This document shows positions 35,939 to 45,732 of a DNA stretch of 64,000 nt, in pieces. Source of the stretch: Bombardia bombarda (Eukaryota > Ascomycota > Sordariomycetes > Sordariales > Lasiosphaeriaceae); assembly GCA_030512295.1 (NCBI GenBank), contig JAULSR010000001.1, positions 558,001 to 622,000 on the forward strand. Reading direction: 5' to 3'. The notes under the pieces were generated by a model that worked only from the letters and a program-made list of their open reading frames with translations, was not told where the DNA came from and did not search any database. A program made the position numbers and the translations under genes. How positions within the stretch are numbered: position 1 is the stretch's first letter; every line of letters begins with the position of its first letter.

Positions 35939-36762
35939 AGGTTACTACTACTTAATAATGGGATATTTACTGGGGAGATAGTCACCGATATAATACCACT
36001 TGTAGATAGATCAATAGACATATAGACACACCTGTGGATTGGGAGCCCCATACCAAGTACTCGCTGTCCAAGTCTCGTTCTGTCCCACGCACGGAACACA
36101 ACTGTCCCAGCTATCCCCCTTGATGCACGGCTCATTCAGTCAAATGATACAGGTCATGAGGTCTGGTTACGAGACACAAGAACTCTCACAGCGATACATC
36201 CAAGGCAGGTTTTGGATACAATGAGTTGAAAATCTGGCGGTTGTTGGGAGTCAAAAATCTATATTGACTACGGAACACATCATGTACTACACTTCGCACA
36301 AGTATCAAAAGACAGGTTGTGACCAGAAAGCGGCCGCTCCGTGACCTCACGACGCTAAATCACCACAATACATGTCAGAAACCACATTGATACCACTGCC
36401 GGCTGACATCTTCTTTGCATCTGTGGGCGTTTCTCATGGACATATGAGTCAATAAGTCCTTCTCGAACTATTCACATATCACCACACCGCTGATAAAGGT
36501 GGACAACGAAGGAACTGCTGTAACTGCCACGATTGATGGCGTCAATCGGACTAAATTTAACTCATGTTTCAGACACAGAAGATGCCGCGAGACCCAGTTG
36601 ACCGCTTACTGACATATGGGCAGATAGTATTAATGGATCGTCACTGACGAATCTGGGTATCTACTGAATCGTGACCTGATGCATGTGATGTTCTCCTTTG
36701 AGGCTCTATTGTAAATCATCATGGGTGCCTCATCCGATTAGCAACCCCTATGTAGGTGCTTT
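35939..36762. other. Convergent intergenic region
   Basis: Between the ends of the Zn2Cys6 gene (plus) and the membrane-protein gene (minus). AT-rich start, otherwise featureless to me. Confidence 0.5.
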
Positions 36763-38601
36763 TCATCTCGCTCGTTGGCGACGTACACTTGGCCCCACCG
36801 GGTGCCCTGTTACTGACTGCACATCACGCTCCTCTCCATTATGTTGCACATCGCTTTCTTCATTTACACCCCCTTTAACACGCTCCCCATGGCGCCCCTG
36901 CCCACCATCCCCCCTTCTATACTCTCCCGTATCAGCATAGCCCACACTGTGCTCTTCATCACTACTATCAGTATCGACACTCCCTTCCCGAGCAGGCCGC
37001 CGTCTCTTCAAAAGCCCAAAAAGCAACCACACACTGAGCACCAACACAACCAGCGACCGCATATCATGCAGGGCAGAAAAGGTAAAGGGCGAGATGAATT
37101 TGCCGTCTTTACCGACAAACATTCTGCGAAACAGCCATATGCCCCTCACAATAGTCACGACGGCGACCACGATGGCGATGATCTGGCCGACGGAGAACAC
37201 CTGGGAGCTGGGCTGCAGCTCGTTGTCCCGCATGGTGATCTCTGCCGTGGCCATCGAGGTGACGGCAAAGACCCCGTACGTGATGTACAGCAGCGTGACG
37301 GTTGATGGGTATGCGTCATATTTGGAGAGGCGGTTGACCTCTGGTGAGAAGTAGCTCGATGAGTCGGTACTGGAACCAGTGCCGGTAGTCGGCCTTCGGT
37401 GAATAACTAACCTTTCATCGCGTGCTGTGTTGCTGGATTGAGGCGCTGGGATGTTTTGTAAGTCTGGTGCTTCTTTGTCTTTGATTCCATCTGTTGGAGC
37501 CCTGGTATGTGACACTTCGGTTATTTCATCATCCGTCGTTGGCCCTGCTGGTGGCGGCGGCGACGGTGGTGGTGGTGGTGGTGGTGGTGGTGCTTGTGAT
37601 GACACATCCACATCGGAATGCCTTGGGTCTGCCTCATCCCGATATGGGATGGACCTATGTTCTAAATCATAACTAGACTCGGTCAACGACGGTGAATGAT
37701 GCCGCCTATGTCCCAGTTCTCTCCTGTTTGCTCTCATCGGAGGGAAGGTGATATCGTTCAACGGCACCCCATCCCTCTCGCCTTCATCAAACTTCCAGGC
37801 GTTTGCCAGAGTATTGTAGCCGCACTGAACTGACGCAACGCACCGACACGCATAGTAAGTCCAGAAGACAGCCATCTCAGCCGGGGGGACAGCAGAGCAG
37901 TCACTCAGCCATCCCCACCAAAACACCGTCAGACACTGACAGTCCTGACGACTGAACTCACCCCGTGAAAAGCCCTGCACAATCACGGCCAGAACCACCA
38001 GCCCCAGCACCTGACACCCCACGATGATACAGGCCTGCCACCGGGCGGCCAGTGTCTGCTTGTTGGCGAGCTGGATCGGGATGGCGCTGTTCTGGGAATC
38101 GAGAATGAGGGACCCGATGATGGCATCAGGCGCCGACAGGCTCCCGCGCACCTTTTGCACCAGGAGCGCAATGACAAACGAGACATGGGTGATGGTCAGC
38201 CCGGCGCCAATCTCTTTGACGCCCGTGGCCTGCGTGTGCAGGATGCCGATGACGGTGATGAGGAGGAGGACCAGCTCCTGCGCCCAGATCGCGAGTCGGA
38301 TGCCGTCGCCTCCAATGTCTGCGTCGACGTTCAGCTCGCACTCCCCACCGCCAGCTGCAATATTTGCCGTAGCGGGTCGTGCACCTTGGTTGCCCACAAA
38401 AACGATGAGGACGAAGATGACTTGAAAAAAGGAGACGAAGAGTGGGGAAACGAGATGGGCGGTGGCACGGCCGCTGGGGCCGTCGCTCTGCTTCTTTCGA
38501 GGAGGCAGGCAATGCCGCGCTAGCTCGATCAGGAAGGGGATGGTCAGGATTGAAAGAAGGAGAACCGTGACGGCCAGTCGCGACTCTGGTCGCGCGAGCA
38601 T
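36763..38601 (-). CDS. Multi-pass membrane protein of unknown function with Pro-rich cytosolic loop
   Basis: Uninterrupted 612-residue frame from ATG 38601 (MLARPESRLAVTVLLLS). About seven to eight hydrophobic segments are visible: near residues 10-30, 50-70, 105-120, 130-150, 185-210, 225-250, 445-460, 475-495 and 515-535. Between the early and late sets lies a polar loop of about 170 residues with a run of nine or more prolines (APPPPPPPPPSPPPPAG) and many Ser/Asp/Arg. The C-terminus is hydrophilic and acidic (DTDSSDEEHS). A Cys-rich stretch (CQCLTVFWWGWLSDC) sits before a membrane segment. I do not recognise the family. It could be a lineage-specific receptor-like or scaffold protein, but no function is claimed. 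The uninterrupted length and hydrophobic periodicity argue for a real gene. Confidence 0.75.
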   Translation of the reverse strand: MLARPESRLAVTVLLLSILTIPFLIELARHCLPPRKKQSDGPSGRATAHLVSPLFVSFFQVIFVLIVFVGNQGARPATANIAAGGGECELNVDADIGGDGIRLAIWAQELVLLLITVIGILHTQATGVKEIGAGLTITHVSFVIALLVQKVRGSLSAPDAIIGSLILDSQNSAIPIQLANKQTLAARWQACIIVGCQVLGLVVLAVIVQGFSRGEFSRQDCQCLTVFWWGWLSDCSAVPPAEMAVFWTYYACRCVASVQCGYNTLANAWKFDEGERDGVPLNDITFPPMRANRRELGHRRHHSPSLTESSYDLEHRSIPYRDEADPRHSDVDVSSQAPPPPPPPPPSPPPPAGPTTDDEITEVSHTRAPTDGIKDKEAPDLQNIPAPQSSNTARDERLVIHRRPTTGTGSSTDSSSYFSPEVNRLSKYDAYPSTVTLLYITYGVFAVTSMATAEITMRDNELQPSSQVFSVGQIIAIVVAVVTIVRGIWLFRRMFVGKDGKFISPFTFSALHDMRSLVVLVLSVWLLFGLLKRRRPAREGSVDTDSSDEEHSVGYADTGEYRRGDGGQGRHGERVKGGVNEESDVQHNGEERDVQSVTGHPVGPSVRRQRAR

Positions 38602-39138
38602 GGCGTGGTGTTTGGGCTGAGTGCTGAGTGCTGAGTGAGCTGGAGTGGTTTGTCAGGTTTGATGAAGACAAGAAACTGTGTGAAACTCTGGTGCACACAA
38701 CAGTGGACGAAAGCCAGGAGCTATCTTGAGCCAATCGAAGCCGACGCCGGCCGCTTGCGCATCGCTGGCCAGTTGGGGGGCCAGTTGGGGGGCCAATTGG
38801 GGCGGGCTATCCTGGGCACCCCCACCGCTGACTCTTATGGGATTCATGTTCATCACAACGGACATTCCATGGGAAAAAAGGAAAGAGAATTATTGCATGC
38901 CTGTGAACTTAGGCTCTGCTTTCACTTTGGCTCAAGGGTTGACGGTTGACTCTTTATGATTCATCCGTCGGAAAAGACTGATCAATGACTCCAATCCTAT
39001 CAGTTTCTAAGGCTTGAACAGCTGCCCTAAAAAGTATATTAAGTAGTCTTTAAACATCCTGTATCAGCACAATCCACCAACATCACTCGAGCCTTCAATC
39101 AAGTCTCATCATACATAAAACTCCACACATTCAAAATA
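38602..39138. other. Divergent intergenic region
   Basis: Lies between the membrane-protein start (minus) and the 49-residue ORF (plus). It contains a 12-bp tandem repeat at 38769-38804 and, near 39060-39130, a short CA-rich leader before the small ORF. Confidence 0.5.
38769..38804 (+). repeat. 12-bp tandem repeat, three units
   Basis: CCAGTTGGGGGG twice, then a diverged CCAATTGGGGCG, about 170-200 bp upstream of the membrane-protein start codon. The third unit contains CCAAT. Confidence 0.85.
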
Positions 39139-39352
39139 ATGGCTGCCGTCGAGAAGCAAGAGCTCGTAAACTGCTGCACATGGGTCACCGAATATCATCA
39201 TAATGGCTCGTGGTACATTCGCAAGGTCGACTGCCACTTCCCAACTTGCAAGAACTCGGCTGACTACAACCCTGACGCGAAGAAGGTATGTATCGTCCTC
39301 TTTCAGAGTCGCAATTACAGTCAAACTAACTCAAATACCTTGCTATCAGTAA
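39139..39352 (+). CDS. Small Cys-containing protein (49 residues), unknown
   Basis: ATG 39139 opens a 49-codon exon (39139-39285) beginning MAAVEKQELVNCCTWV. It has four cysteines (C12, C13, C32, C37), two Trp and a run of His/Tyr (TEYHHNGSWYIRK), and no signal peptide or membrane segment. It ends at a strong donor GTATGT (39286). A branch-like ACTAAC and an acceptor CTATCAG follow, so splicing (intron 39286-39349) leads straight into TAA, making a last exon that begins with the stop codon. A later acceptor (CCCTAG) would add a short unrelated tail, and intron retention would add about 80 low-quality residues. A real small protein is plausible from composition and the clean donor. Function and family are not recognised. 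Confidence 0.45.
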
Positions 39353-40399
39353 CCAACCACCTGTCTGCGCTCCCTAGCTGGTCACGACCTGTCGCACTCA
39401 AGTACGCTCTCGTTAACCTTTACGAGTATCCACCTCCTACTCAATCCTTTATTACACCACCACAGTGGCCGCTGCACACAAAATCATCATCAACCGTCAT
39501 AGTGCTCGCTACTACCGGAAAGAAAACAACTTGACCAATACGAACCTGTAAGTCTAGTCTGGATGGTACTCGGCCATGGACAAGCTACATGTGGGAGTGT
39601 GATCTCCTGGGGGTGGGGGTTGGGAGGGACGTCATGGCTGAGGTTTAACGGCTGGGGGGTTGGAGGGTGGCGATGGATTTCTTATGTCAAAAGTCGTTGC
39701 TTTTTCCGTTTGGGTGTAGCCGTGGGTGATTATGCCCCAGCCCAATTTTTCAGACATACTTTGATATCTACCCTGGATTCCCTAGGGTGAGAATGACACT
39801 CGTTATCAAACAACCGTGAATCGTGTTGGTTAGCGACAAGGCCGGCGTTTTGAAGTTACCACAAGTAGAGTCTGTTGGTCCAGTCCTGAAAATGGAACCG
39901 TATGCCTGAGCAAGGATGGCCGATGGACTGATCCACTACCTATTCTAGACACTGTACATGATTTGTAGTGACGGAGATCCAAAAGTAGCTACCTAGGGAA
40001 CCTATACATCTTGTTCGCACAACTTTTCGCCAGAAGCAGAGCCACCACCAGCTTCTCCATCTCGGAGTCATTTTCTGCTGCGAATAACGGGATTTAGGAC
40101 CAGGAGTCGATGTTGCTGTTGCTTCCAAACTGTTGTTTTTGTTGTTGGGATACTGGTTATTTTCGAGACTGGACGGACCGCCGCCGCTGACTGATCGATC
40201 GTAATTCGTAAGTGTATATAGTATAGTGCGACTTGACAGTGCGGGACCATAACCTTTAGTGAAATGAACAAAAACAGCACCACAACACTAACATGCATGT
40301 ACCGAGGTACGATTATTGTCAAAAGGTCTGATGACACTCCAACCGAACCGCACTCAGAAGGTGTGTCACCAAACTCATTGACCAATGCTGTAGACTTAC
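39353..40399. other. Intergenic region, no gene recognised
   Basis: About 1 kb with short random frames. It probably holds the 3' ends of the flanking genes, which converge here. Confidence 0.5.
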
Positions 40400-40822
40400 C
40401 TATTCACCCTCTACTCCATCATCAGCTTTCTTAAACACCCCCGGGCGCAGCTCTATCATCCTCCTATGCGCCTTTTCAGCCAGGGCCTTCAAATCCCACA
40501 GCGCGCCATCGGCAATCCTCTCGACACACTCTAGGAATTTAGCGGCTAATTCCTTCCATGTCTTATCTTCCACAATGAGAATTTCATGGCCGGCCAGGAG
40601 GATGCAGTGTGCATAGACCACATATTGGCAAGCGATTACCAGCGTGGGCAGGTCCGACATAGGCTCTTTGGGCCATTTAGAGGTCTCAGAGTATTTAGAG
40701 GTCTCAGAGTAACAGTCGTCTGCATCTGCATCCGATAATCTGGTTTCGCTCTCTGAGAGCACCAGCCATGGAGCCTTGGAGATTGAAGAGGGGTCGTCGT
40801 CGGTCTTGGTGTCGTGGGCCAT
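40400..40822 (-). CDS. Unknown 140-residue protein, shorter relative of the gene at 41.9-43.1 kb
   Basis: ATG 40822 gives 140 residues starting MAHDTKTDDDPSS. The first twenty residues match the start of the neighbouring gene (MALDTKANDPSS...KAPWL) and the second half resembles its C-terminus (LVIACQYVVYAHCILLAGHE against MIRACGLVVAAQYVQLAGDE). The Asp-rich and aromatic middle of the longer gene is absent and replaced by a short duplicated YSETSK segment. Single exon, acidic then helical. No domain is recognised. A five-unit 10-bp minisatellite lies 46-95 bp upstream in its leader. Likely a duplicated, internally reduced copy; expression unknown. Confidence 0.6.
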   Translation of the reverse strand: MAHDTKTDDDPSSISKAPWLVLSESETRLSDADADDCYSETSKYSETSKWPKEPMSDLPTLVIACQYVVYAHCILLAGHEILIVEDKTWKELAAKFLECVERIADGALWDLKALAEKAHRRMIELRPGVFKKADDGVEGE

Positions 40823-40867
40823 TGTTTGTGCGACGGAGGGGGTTGTGGTGGAAGATGGTGGAAAGAT

Positions 40868-40917
40868 GGTGAAAAGGGGTGAAAAGGGGTGAAAAGGGGT
40901 GAAAAGAGGTGAAAAGT
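40868..40917. repeat. 10-bp minisatellite, five units
   Basis: GGTGAAAAGG three times, then GGTGAAAAGA and GGTGAAAAGT, directly upstream of the 140-residue gene on the opposite strand, so in its promoter or 5' UTR. Confidence 0.9.
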
Positions 40918-41051
40918 CGTGAAGATGGACAAAGACCGGGCACTCAGAAAAGAACGCGTTTATCAACCACGAAAGCCAGATACAAAGACCCGTGCACTTC
41001 AACGATCGAGACCGCCTCGCGAAAACGCCCTACAACGATCCAGGCGTCTTC

Positions 41052-41529
41052 ATGAGGGCCTTCAGCCGCGCGCCTACCGAGCCCGTGGACGCCGAAGGTC
41101 GCCGCTATATCAAGCGCTGCCAGGACGACAGCGCCCTGATCAGTCGGGTGGGCACGTGGCCACCCAGAGACGAGCTGGCAGATGACCTGTCAGGCTATGA
41201 CCAGCACTGGAAGCAGGTACGCAAGTCCCAGAGCAAGTACAAGAACCAGGGTGAGAAGAAAGAGAAGAAGGAGAACAAAAGAGAAGAAGGAGAAGAAAGA
41301 GAAGAAGGGCAAGGGTAACTCGGGCTACTCCACGTACGGAGACGGTACTAGTGGATACATGTACGGAGTCAGTACCAGTGGCCACAGAAGAAGTAGCAGC
41401 GCCTACGGAGGAAGTCCCTATGGATATACCTACAGAGAAGGCCATTCTGGGGGAAGAAGCTATGGAGAGAGCACTGACTCCTATGGCGGATATACCTATG
41501 GAACCAGTGTGAGCGGAGGAAGTCTCTAA
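41052..41529 (+). pseudogene. Frameshifted gene with Lys/Glu-rich linker and Tyr-Gly-Ser-rich tail
   Basis: First in-frame ATG at 41052 (MRAFSRAPTEPVDAEGRRY), though the same frame is open back to about 40923 without an ATG, so an upstream exon may be missing. The N-terminal part reads through WPPRDELADDLSGYDQHWK into a Lys/Glu tract and then closes at 41316-41318. The neighbouring frame continues the same EKK periodicity and runs into a repetitive Tyr/Gly/Ser tail (YSTYGDGTSGYMYG ... YGGYTYGTSVSGG) ending at 41529. The frames would join if one A of the AAAA run at 41277-41280 were absent. A GT-AG pair giving a 31-nt intron also fits the frame but is too short to be usual. Either an assembly error, a tiny intron or a decayed gene. 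No family recognised; the tail resembles aromatic/Gly low-complexity domains. Confidence 0.5.
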
Positions 41530-41906
41530 GGAGTGACTGTCGAAGATCAGATGCTGCAGTACTGAAGGAGGAAGACCGGGGTTTACGGAACTTGCTTGCT
41601 GGGTGTATGATAGTGTGGACGAAATGGGCTGAAGGATGCATGGTTATAATCTCCTTTGTCAAATTATCCTCTGATTGGCCAGATACTTGTTTTCATTCAT
41701 TTATTTCTCAGATAGCAAACCACTAGGTAGGATAGTGTGATGGAATAAAACATGCGTGTATACAAGGTTAATGTACCTATCCCAATAGAAGAGCTCTACA
41801 GTTTCCACTTCTCTCAGTCTCCTAGTCTACATGTGGTTTCCAAGTTACCCGGTCTCGAGGGTATGTAGGTGACTTCATGTTTCCAGTCTGAATTTCGATC
41901 ACCCAA
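41530..41906. other. Short convergent spacer
   Basis: No feature recognised; it is the likely 3' UTR area of the two genes that converge here. Confidence 0.5.
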
Positions 41907-42680
41907 CTAATTCAAAGCCTTCATCCACTTGTTCCACAAATCGTCGGTCAGTTCAGGTCTCTTGCGCAGCTCGTCCCCAGCCAGCTGGACGTATTGCGCA
42001 GCGACCACAAGCCCGCACGCCCGAATCATATCCTTCTTGGCTTCCTGATCATCGACGTTTCTCACCCACCACAAAAGCTCATTGGGCTGGATTGCAGGCG
42101 GCAAGGTCGCTCTCCAAAAGTCCTTTGATCTCTTATCCCACTCGACTCCAAGCGCCCTGGTCACCTCACACACCATCATTCTGATCTCCCTTTCGGCGAG
42201 CATTCCTGCGCCGGCGAGCCTGGCTTCGAGGAGCGCGGCACACGTCCACTCTTTGCATCCTTCTCTTAATTTATCCATCGTACTTACGACGCTAGGACCG
42301 CTCACTAGTAGAGAGTTAGTCTTGTTAACATAGTGGGCGGAATTCGCAATCGTAAGTACTTAGAACCTACCATAAAAATACCCCCGAGAGTCATTCACCG
42401 CGCGGCTGACGCCCTGGACACTGAACGGAAGCTGCGGATCGTTCGGATCAAACATTTGCGGGGCGGCGCGTTTGAGGATGGGGAACAAGTCGGCCAAGCG
42501 CTGGTGGCGAATCGTGTCGGTAATGGGAAGAAGGGCGGCTATTGCCAAAGCAAAGTTCGTCAAATGGTAGAAAAGACAGAGACTGATTCCATGAGCGTCG
42601 TTATCTACCCATAAACAGATATCACCATAGGAGTAGAGTTCGTTCCAGTTCCAGTCGTTTTCGCTATCGTCATCAACGTC

Positions 42681-42723
<43 letters not shown>

Positions 42724-43093
42724 TCCTCGTCATTCCTAGCATGTTCGTCTCCCCTCTTCCTCCTTTCTTCCATCGTCAAAAAATAGGGTGAACGAAAGTA
42801 CCAGTAGTTGAATCGAAAATACTCCCGGACTTCATCGGCAGCCCTCGCGACTGCTGTCTCGTCGTGGTCAGGCGCCTGCAGCATATCGCGCAGGATTTCG
42901 ATCATACGGACACCTTCCGTCTCGGGCCACACAGGATAATACTAAAAAAAAATTAATGTTAACCTCAGTTCAATGCTTATACATTGAGCCCGCTCACTGC
43001 TTCCAGCATTGCAACTGTCTGTTGTTCAACATAGGCTAGCCATGGCGCTTTAGTGGTTGAAGAGGGATCGTTGGCCTTGGTGTCTAGAGCCAT
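41907..43093 (-). CDS. Unknown 354-residue protein with Asp/Ser repeat
   Basis: Three exons, 43093-42998, 42941-42371 and 42304-41907. Introns are 42942-42997 (donor GTGAGC, acceptor TTTTAG) and 42305-42370 (donor GTAGGT, acceptor ACTAG). All junctions keep frame (LEA|YYPVWPET and YFY|VSGPSV). It starts MALDTKANDPSS. An aromatic segment (YFRFNYWYFRSPYF) is followed by an acidic repeat (DDDSDDDSDDDSDDD) encoded by a 12-bp minisatellite. A Trp-rich stretch (DWNWNELYSYGDICLWVD) and two helical regions complete it. It shares both ends with the 140-residue gene at 40.4 kb, so the pair forms a small local family. No known domain is recognised and no function is assigned. Splice consistency across three exons supports a real gene. 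Confidence 0.7.
42678..42730. repeat. 12-bp coding minisatellite (GTCGTCGTCGCT)
   Basis: At least three near-perfect units inside exon 2 of the 354-residue gene, encoding repeated DDDS. Expected to vary in length between strains. Confidence 0.85.
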
Positions 43094-44164
43094 TTGAGGA
43101 GGAGGCGTTGAAGAGCAAGAGGTTTGATGGATATCGTGTGTAGGTGCATATGTAGAGAAGAGAAGGTCGATGACAGGATTGGAAAAGCACACGATCAAGG
43201 ACGGTTGAACTCGCTCTTTAAACACAGCTATCGGTTGCATCATTGGTGTGGCTGTGTATTGAAAATTTTTCAGTCATGGGCATCGTGCCCTGTGTGAATG
43301 CGAGCCCGCGTGGTGCTTGCACTGTGTCACCAGCACAACAAATCCACGCCTACCTGATGAGAGATAAGGAATCATGACTCTTCAACTGCTGAAAACGACC
43401 CACAGGGTATGATTTAGAGTCTCAGTCGATATTGTGGATGCTGTGGCTGCTGCTGCTGCTGCCAGCTGAAGTTGCCGCTGCCATCTCGAAACAAAGGTGT
43501 GTGGGGGTTTTCCATTTGTTAGGAATGCAAAGCACGACTATAAGATTGTGCGTCAAAGCGACGTCATTTTGCAGATGGAAGTGGGAGCCTCCTCCCCCAT
43601 ATTTTGAGCAACCATTAAGGTTAGGAGAAGCAGCAGTGGTCCAGCCAGCCAATTACCTTGAGTAAGGTAATGTAGGTACCCTACCGGAATATTACAAGCT
43701 TTGGAAGAGGGTACTAATGCGAAGAGGATACCAATGCGCTAGCTTTATTGTCCAACAGCAGAATCGGCTCACAAAGGTAGATGGCATGTAAGTGGGACGG
43801 AATACTGGGCGATGTGAAGGCGGAAGCGGTGCTCGGAAAAGTACCATGGAAGGTACCGGTAAGCATTTGTGATCCGAACTCGGTCGATATGGCAGGGCCA
43901 TAAGGCCAGCAGGCCAGCAGACCAGCTGCTCCCCCCCGTCTCGTTCTAGGTGGGGAAAAACGCCTTGGAAATCTTTATAAATTTGCGAGAGCTGTGCGGG
44001 ACTGCTGCTCCGTTCTCCTCACACAACTACTCGATCTCGGCATTTGTCCTCTTATTTTTGAGGCTTGGTCTTGACTATCTCCCTACACCCTTACCCACCT
44101 ATCTAGCTCTCTTTCTTTCTTTCCATCTCTACCGACCTGCCTAGAGAAGCCTGCATCTCCAGTC
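43094..44164. other. Divergent intergenic region
   Basis: Promoters of the 354-residue gene (minus) and the CxxC gene (plus). Contains CTGCTGCTGCTG near 43447-43460 and CTACCTA strings. No gene recognised. Confidence 0.5.
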
Positions 44165-45420
44165 ATGGTGGGAGAAAGGTCGGACAGGCGGGCCGAGATG
44201 CTGGCGATGGTGACGTTACAAAACATCAACGTCAATCCGGCGCCTTGCACCCGCTGCGTCCTCCGCTTGGCCAAGCAAAGCGGCCGAAGATCTGCTTTCA
44301 AGGTCGATGAGCCCTTCAACGGTCAACTGATCTGCTGCCAGCTGCTAGGTAAGTCTAACATCGGACTCCCGCTCGATACTACCGCTAATACGAAGTGTAC
44401 CTGTTTGTCTGCTCTCAGAGCCTTCGGCGCCATCCACCGCCAGATGCACCGTCTGTCATTTCTTGAACACCTCCTGCGTACCGGTACGAACCTGATCTCC
44501 AGCCCTTTCCTATCCCTCTCGCCAGAGCCTGTTCGCTTATTTTTTTTTTTTTTTTTCACTCCAAGCTCCCTGATGGTGCCGTCGAAGATGGCAAGGAGCT
44601 TGTCAAGTTAACCAATGTCCTCTACGGCATGAAGAATCTCCCAGTCAAGGAAGTACTCCCGGCGCTTCAACACATGCATGAAGTCATTGAACGACTGAGA
44701 GCGACTATACACTTTAAGATGCCAGTAAGGCAGTGGACCGCCGACGAGATGTTGATTAACTTCTATCACGGCGAGAACCAGGCGAAGAGCGTAGGGGTTC
44801 CTGCAGTAAAGCCCGAGCCTACTGGCTTGCCAACGAACGTTACCACTACCGCCACTTCCTCTCGCTCGTGGGACAGCAATACCAAAGCTACGACCTCTTT
44901 CCGCCCGTTCGGCAACATGCCCCATGGCGTCACTTCTGGTACCTCTTTGTCTAACACGCCAATGTTGTCTGTTGCTGCTCAATCGTCCCACATAAACAAG
45001 AATGACAGCAACAGCAACAGCAACAACCTCAGCAACAGCAACAGCAACAACCTAACCCGTAGAGGCCCTCATTCTGTCAACACGTTGACGGCGAACAAGG
45101 AGAATGAGCCATTCGCCCGTCGTCAACCAGGCAATTTGCCGCCCCTCGCTCCTCGTCCTCCGGTAGCCGGACGAATTGATGATGCACTGGATGCCATCGA
45201 ACAAATGAAGACGAAGTCCAAGAAAACGACTTTCAAGACCACCACTGATGACGCCACAAGCATTCTCGGGGAAGAACCCCGAATCAAGAAGACGAAAAGG
45301 GCCACAGCCAAGGTCCCCAGGAAAAGGGCCAAAAGGGTTTCCGATTCCTCAACCAGCACCGCCACCACCGACAACACCCCCAACCGAATAGACCACAACT
45401 TAGACCACTCCGAGAACTAG
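44165..45420 (+). CDS. Unknown CxxC-motif protein; frame continues past its TAG stop
   Basis: Exons 44165-44348, 44419-44483 and 44566-45420 encode 367 residues. Intron 1 has donor GTAAGT and acceptor CTCAG. Intron 2 has donor GTACGA and a 17-T tract before CCAAG. Junctions give QLL|EPSAPSTARCTVCHFL and SCVP|LPDGAVEDG. The N-terminus has paired cysteines (APCTRC, LICC, ARCTVC, TSC), which suggests zinc binding. A helical region (KNLPVKEVLPALQHMHEVIERL) follows, then an Asn/Ser repeat (NSNSNNLSNSNSNN) and a basic tail (RIKKTKRATAKVPRKRAKR) that looks like a nuclear localisation signal. A single TAG at 45418-45420 ends it, but the same frame stays open for 103 more codons to 45732. Family unknown; a DNA- or chromatin-associated protein is a guess from zinc-type cysteines and basic tail. 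Confidence 0.6.
44540..44556 (+). repeat. Poly-T run inside intron 2
   Basis: Seventeen consecutive T, acting as an extreme polypyrimidine tract just before the acceptor at 44565. Homopolymers of this size are prone to sequencing error. Confidence 0.8.
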
Positions 45421-45732
45421 AAGCACTCGGACAGTCCAGTCAACGTGGCTACCACCTACAAGGCTGCTGACCTCGAGTCCATCTACCCTTCTGCTCCCCT
45501 GGACGCCTTCACCCCCACCCCGGGCATGATCGACACTCCCCATCTCGGCTTCACCTTTGACCCCGATCTGTACCACCGGCGCCGCCTTCTCGACAGTCCT
45601 CAGTGCTCTGCGGGTGAGGAAGATCCCTTTGGGCTTAAGGAGCCTTCGGCGTTTCCGGTTCCCCACATGTACGGCCAGGAGGGACTTTCCATCAATTGGG
45701 CGGACCGGCTCGGATCGGACACTGGCGTGTAG
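45421..45732 (+). other. Open continuation of the CxxC gene beyond TAG
   Basis: 103 sense codons in the same frame directly after the TAG, ending at the TAG of 45730-45732. Composition is protein-like (LESIYPSAPLDAF, GFTFDPDLYHRRRLLD, EEDPFGLKEPSAF), rich in Pro, Asp and aromatic residues. It has no ATG start near its beginning. It is most simply the former C-terminus of the upstream gene, reached only if the TAG is read through or is a mutation. Confidence 0.5.

Noticed and set aside
41242..41280. A 31-nt intron repairing the Lys-rich gene
   Set aside because: GT-AG ends fit the frame but the length is well below every other intron read here (54-86 nt); kept only as an alternative.
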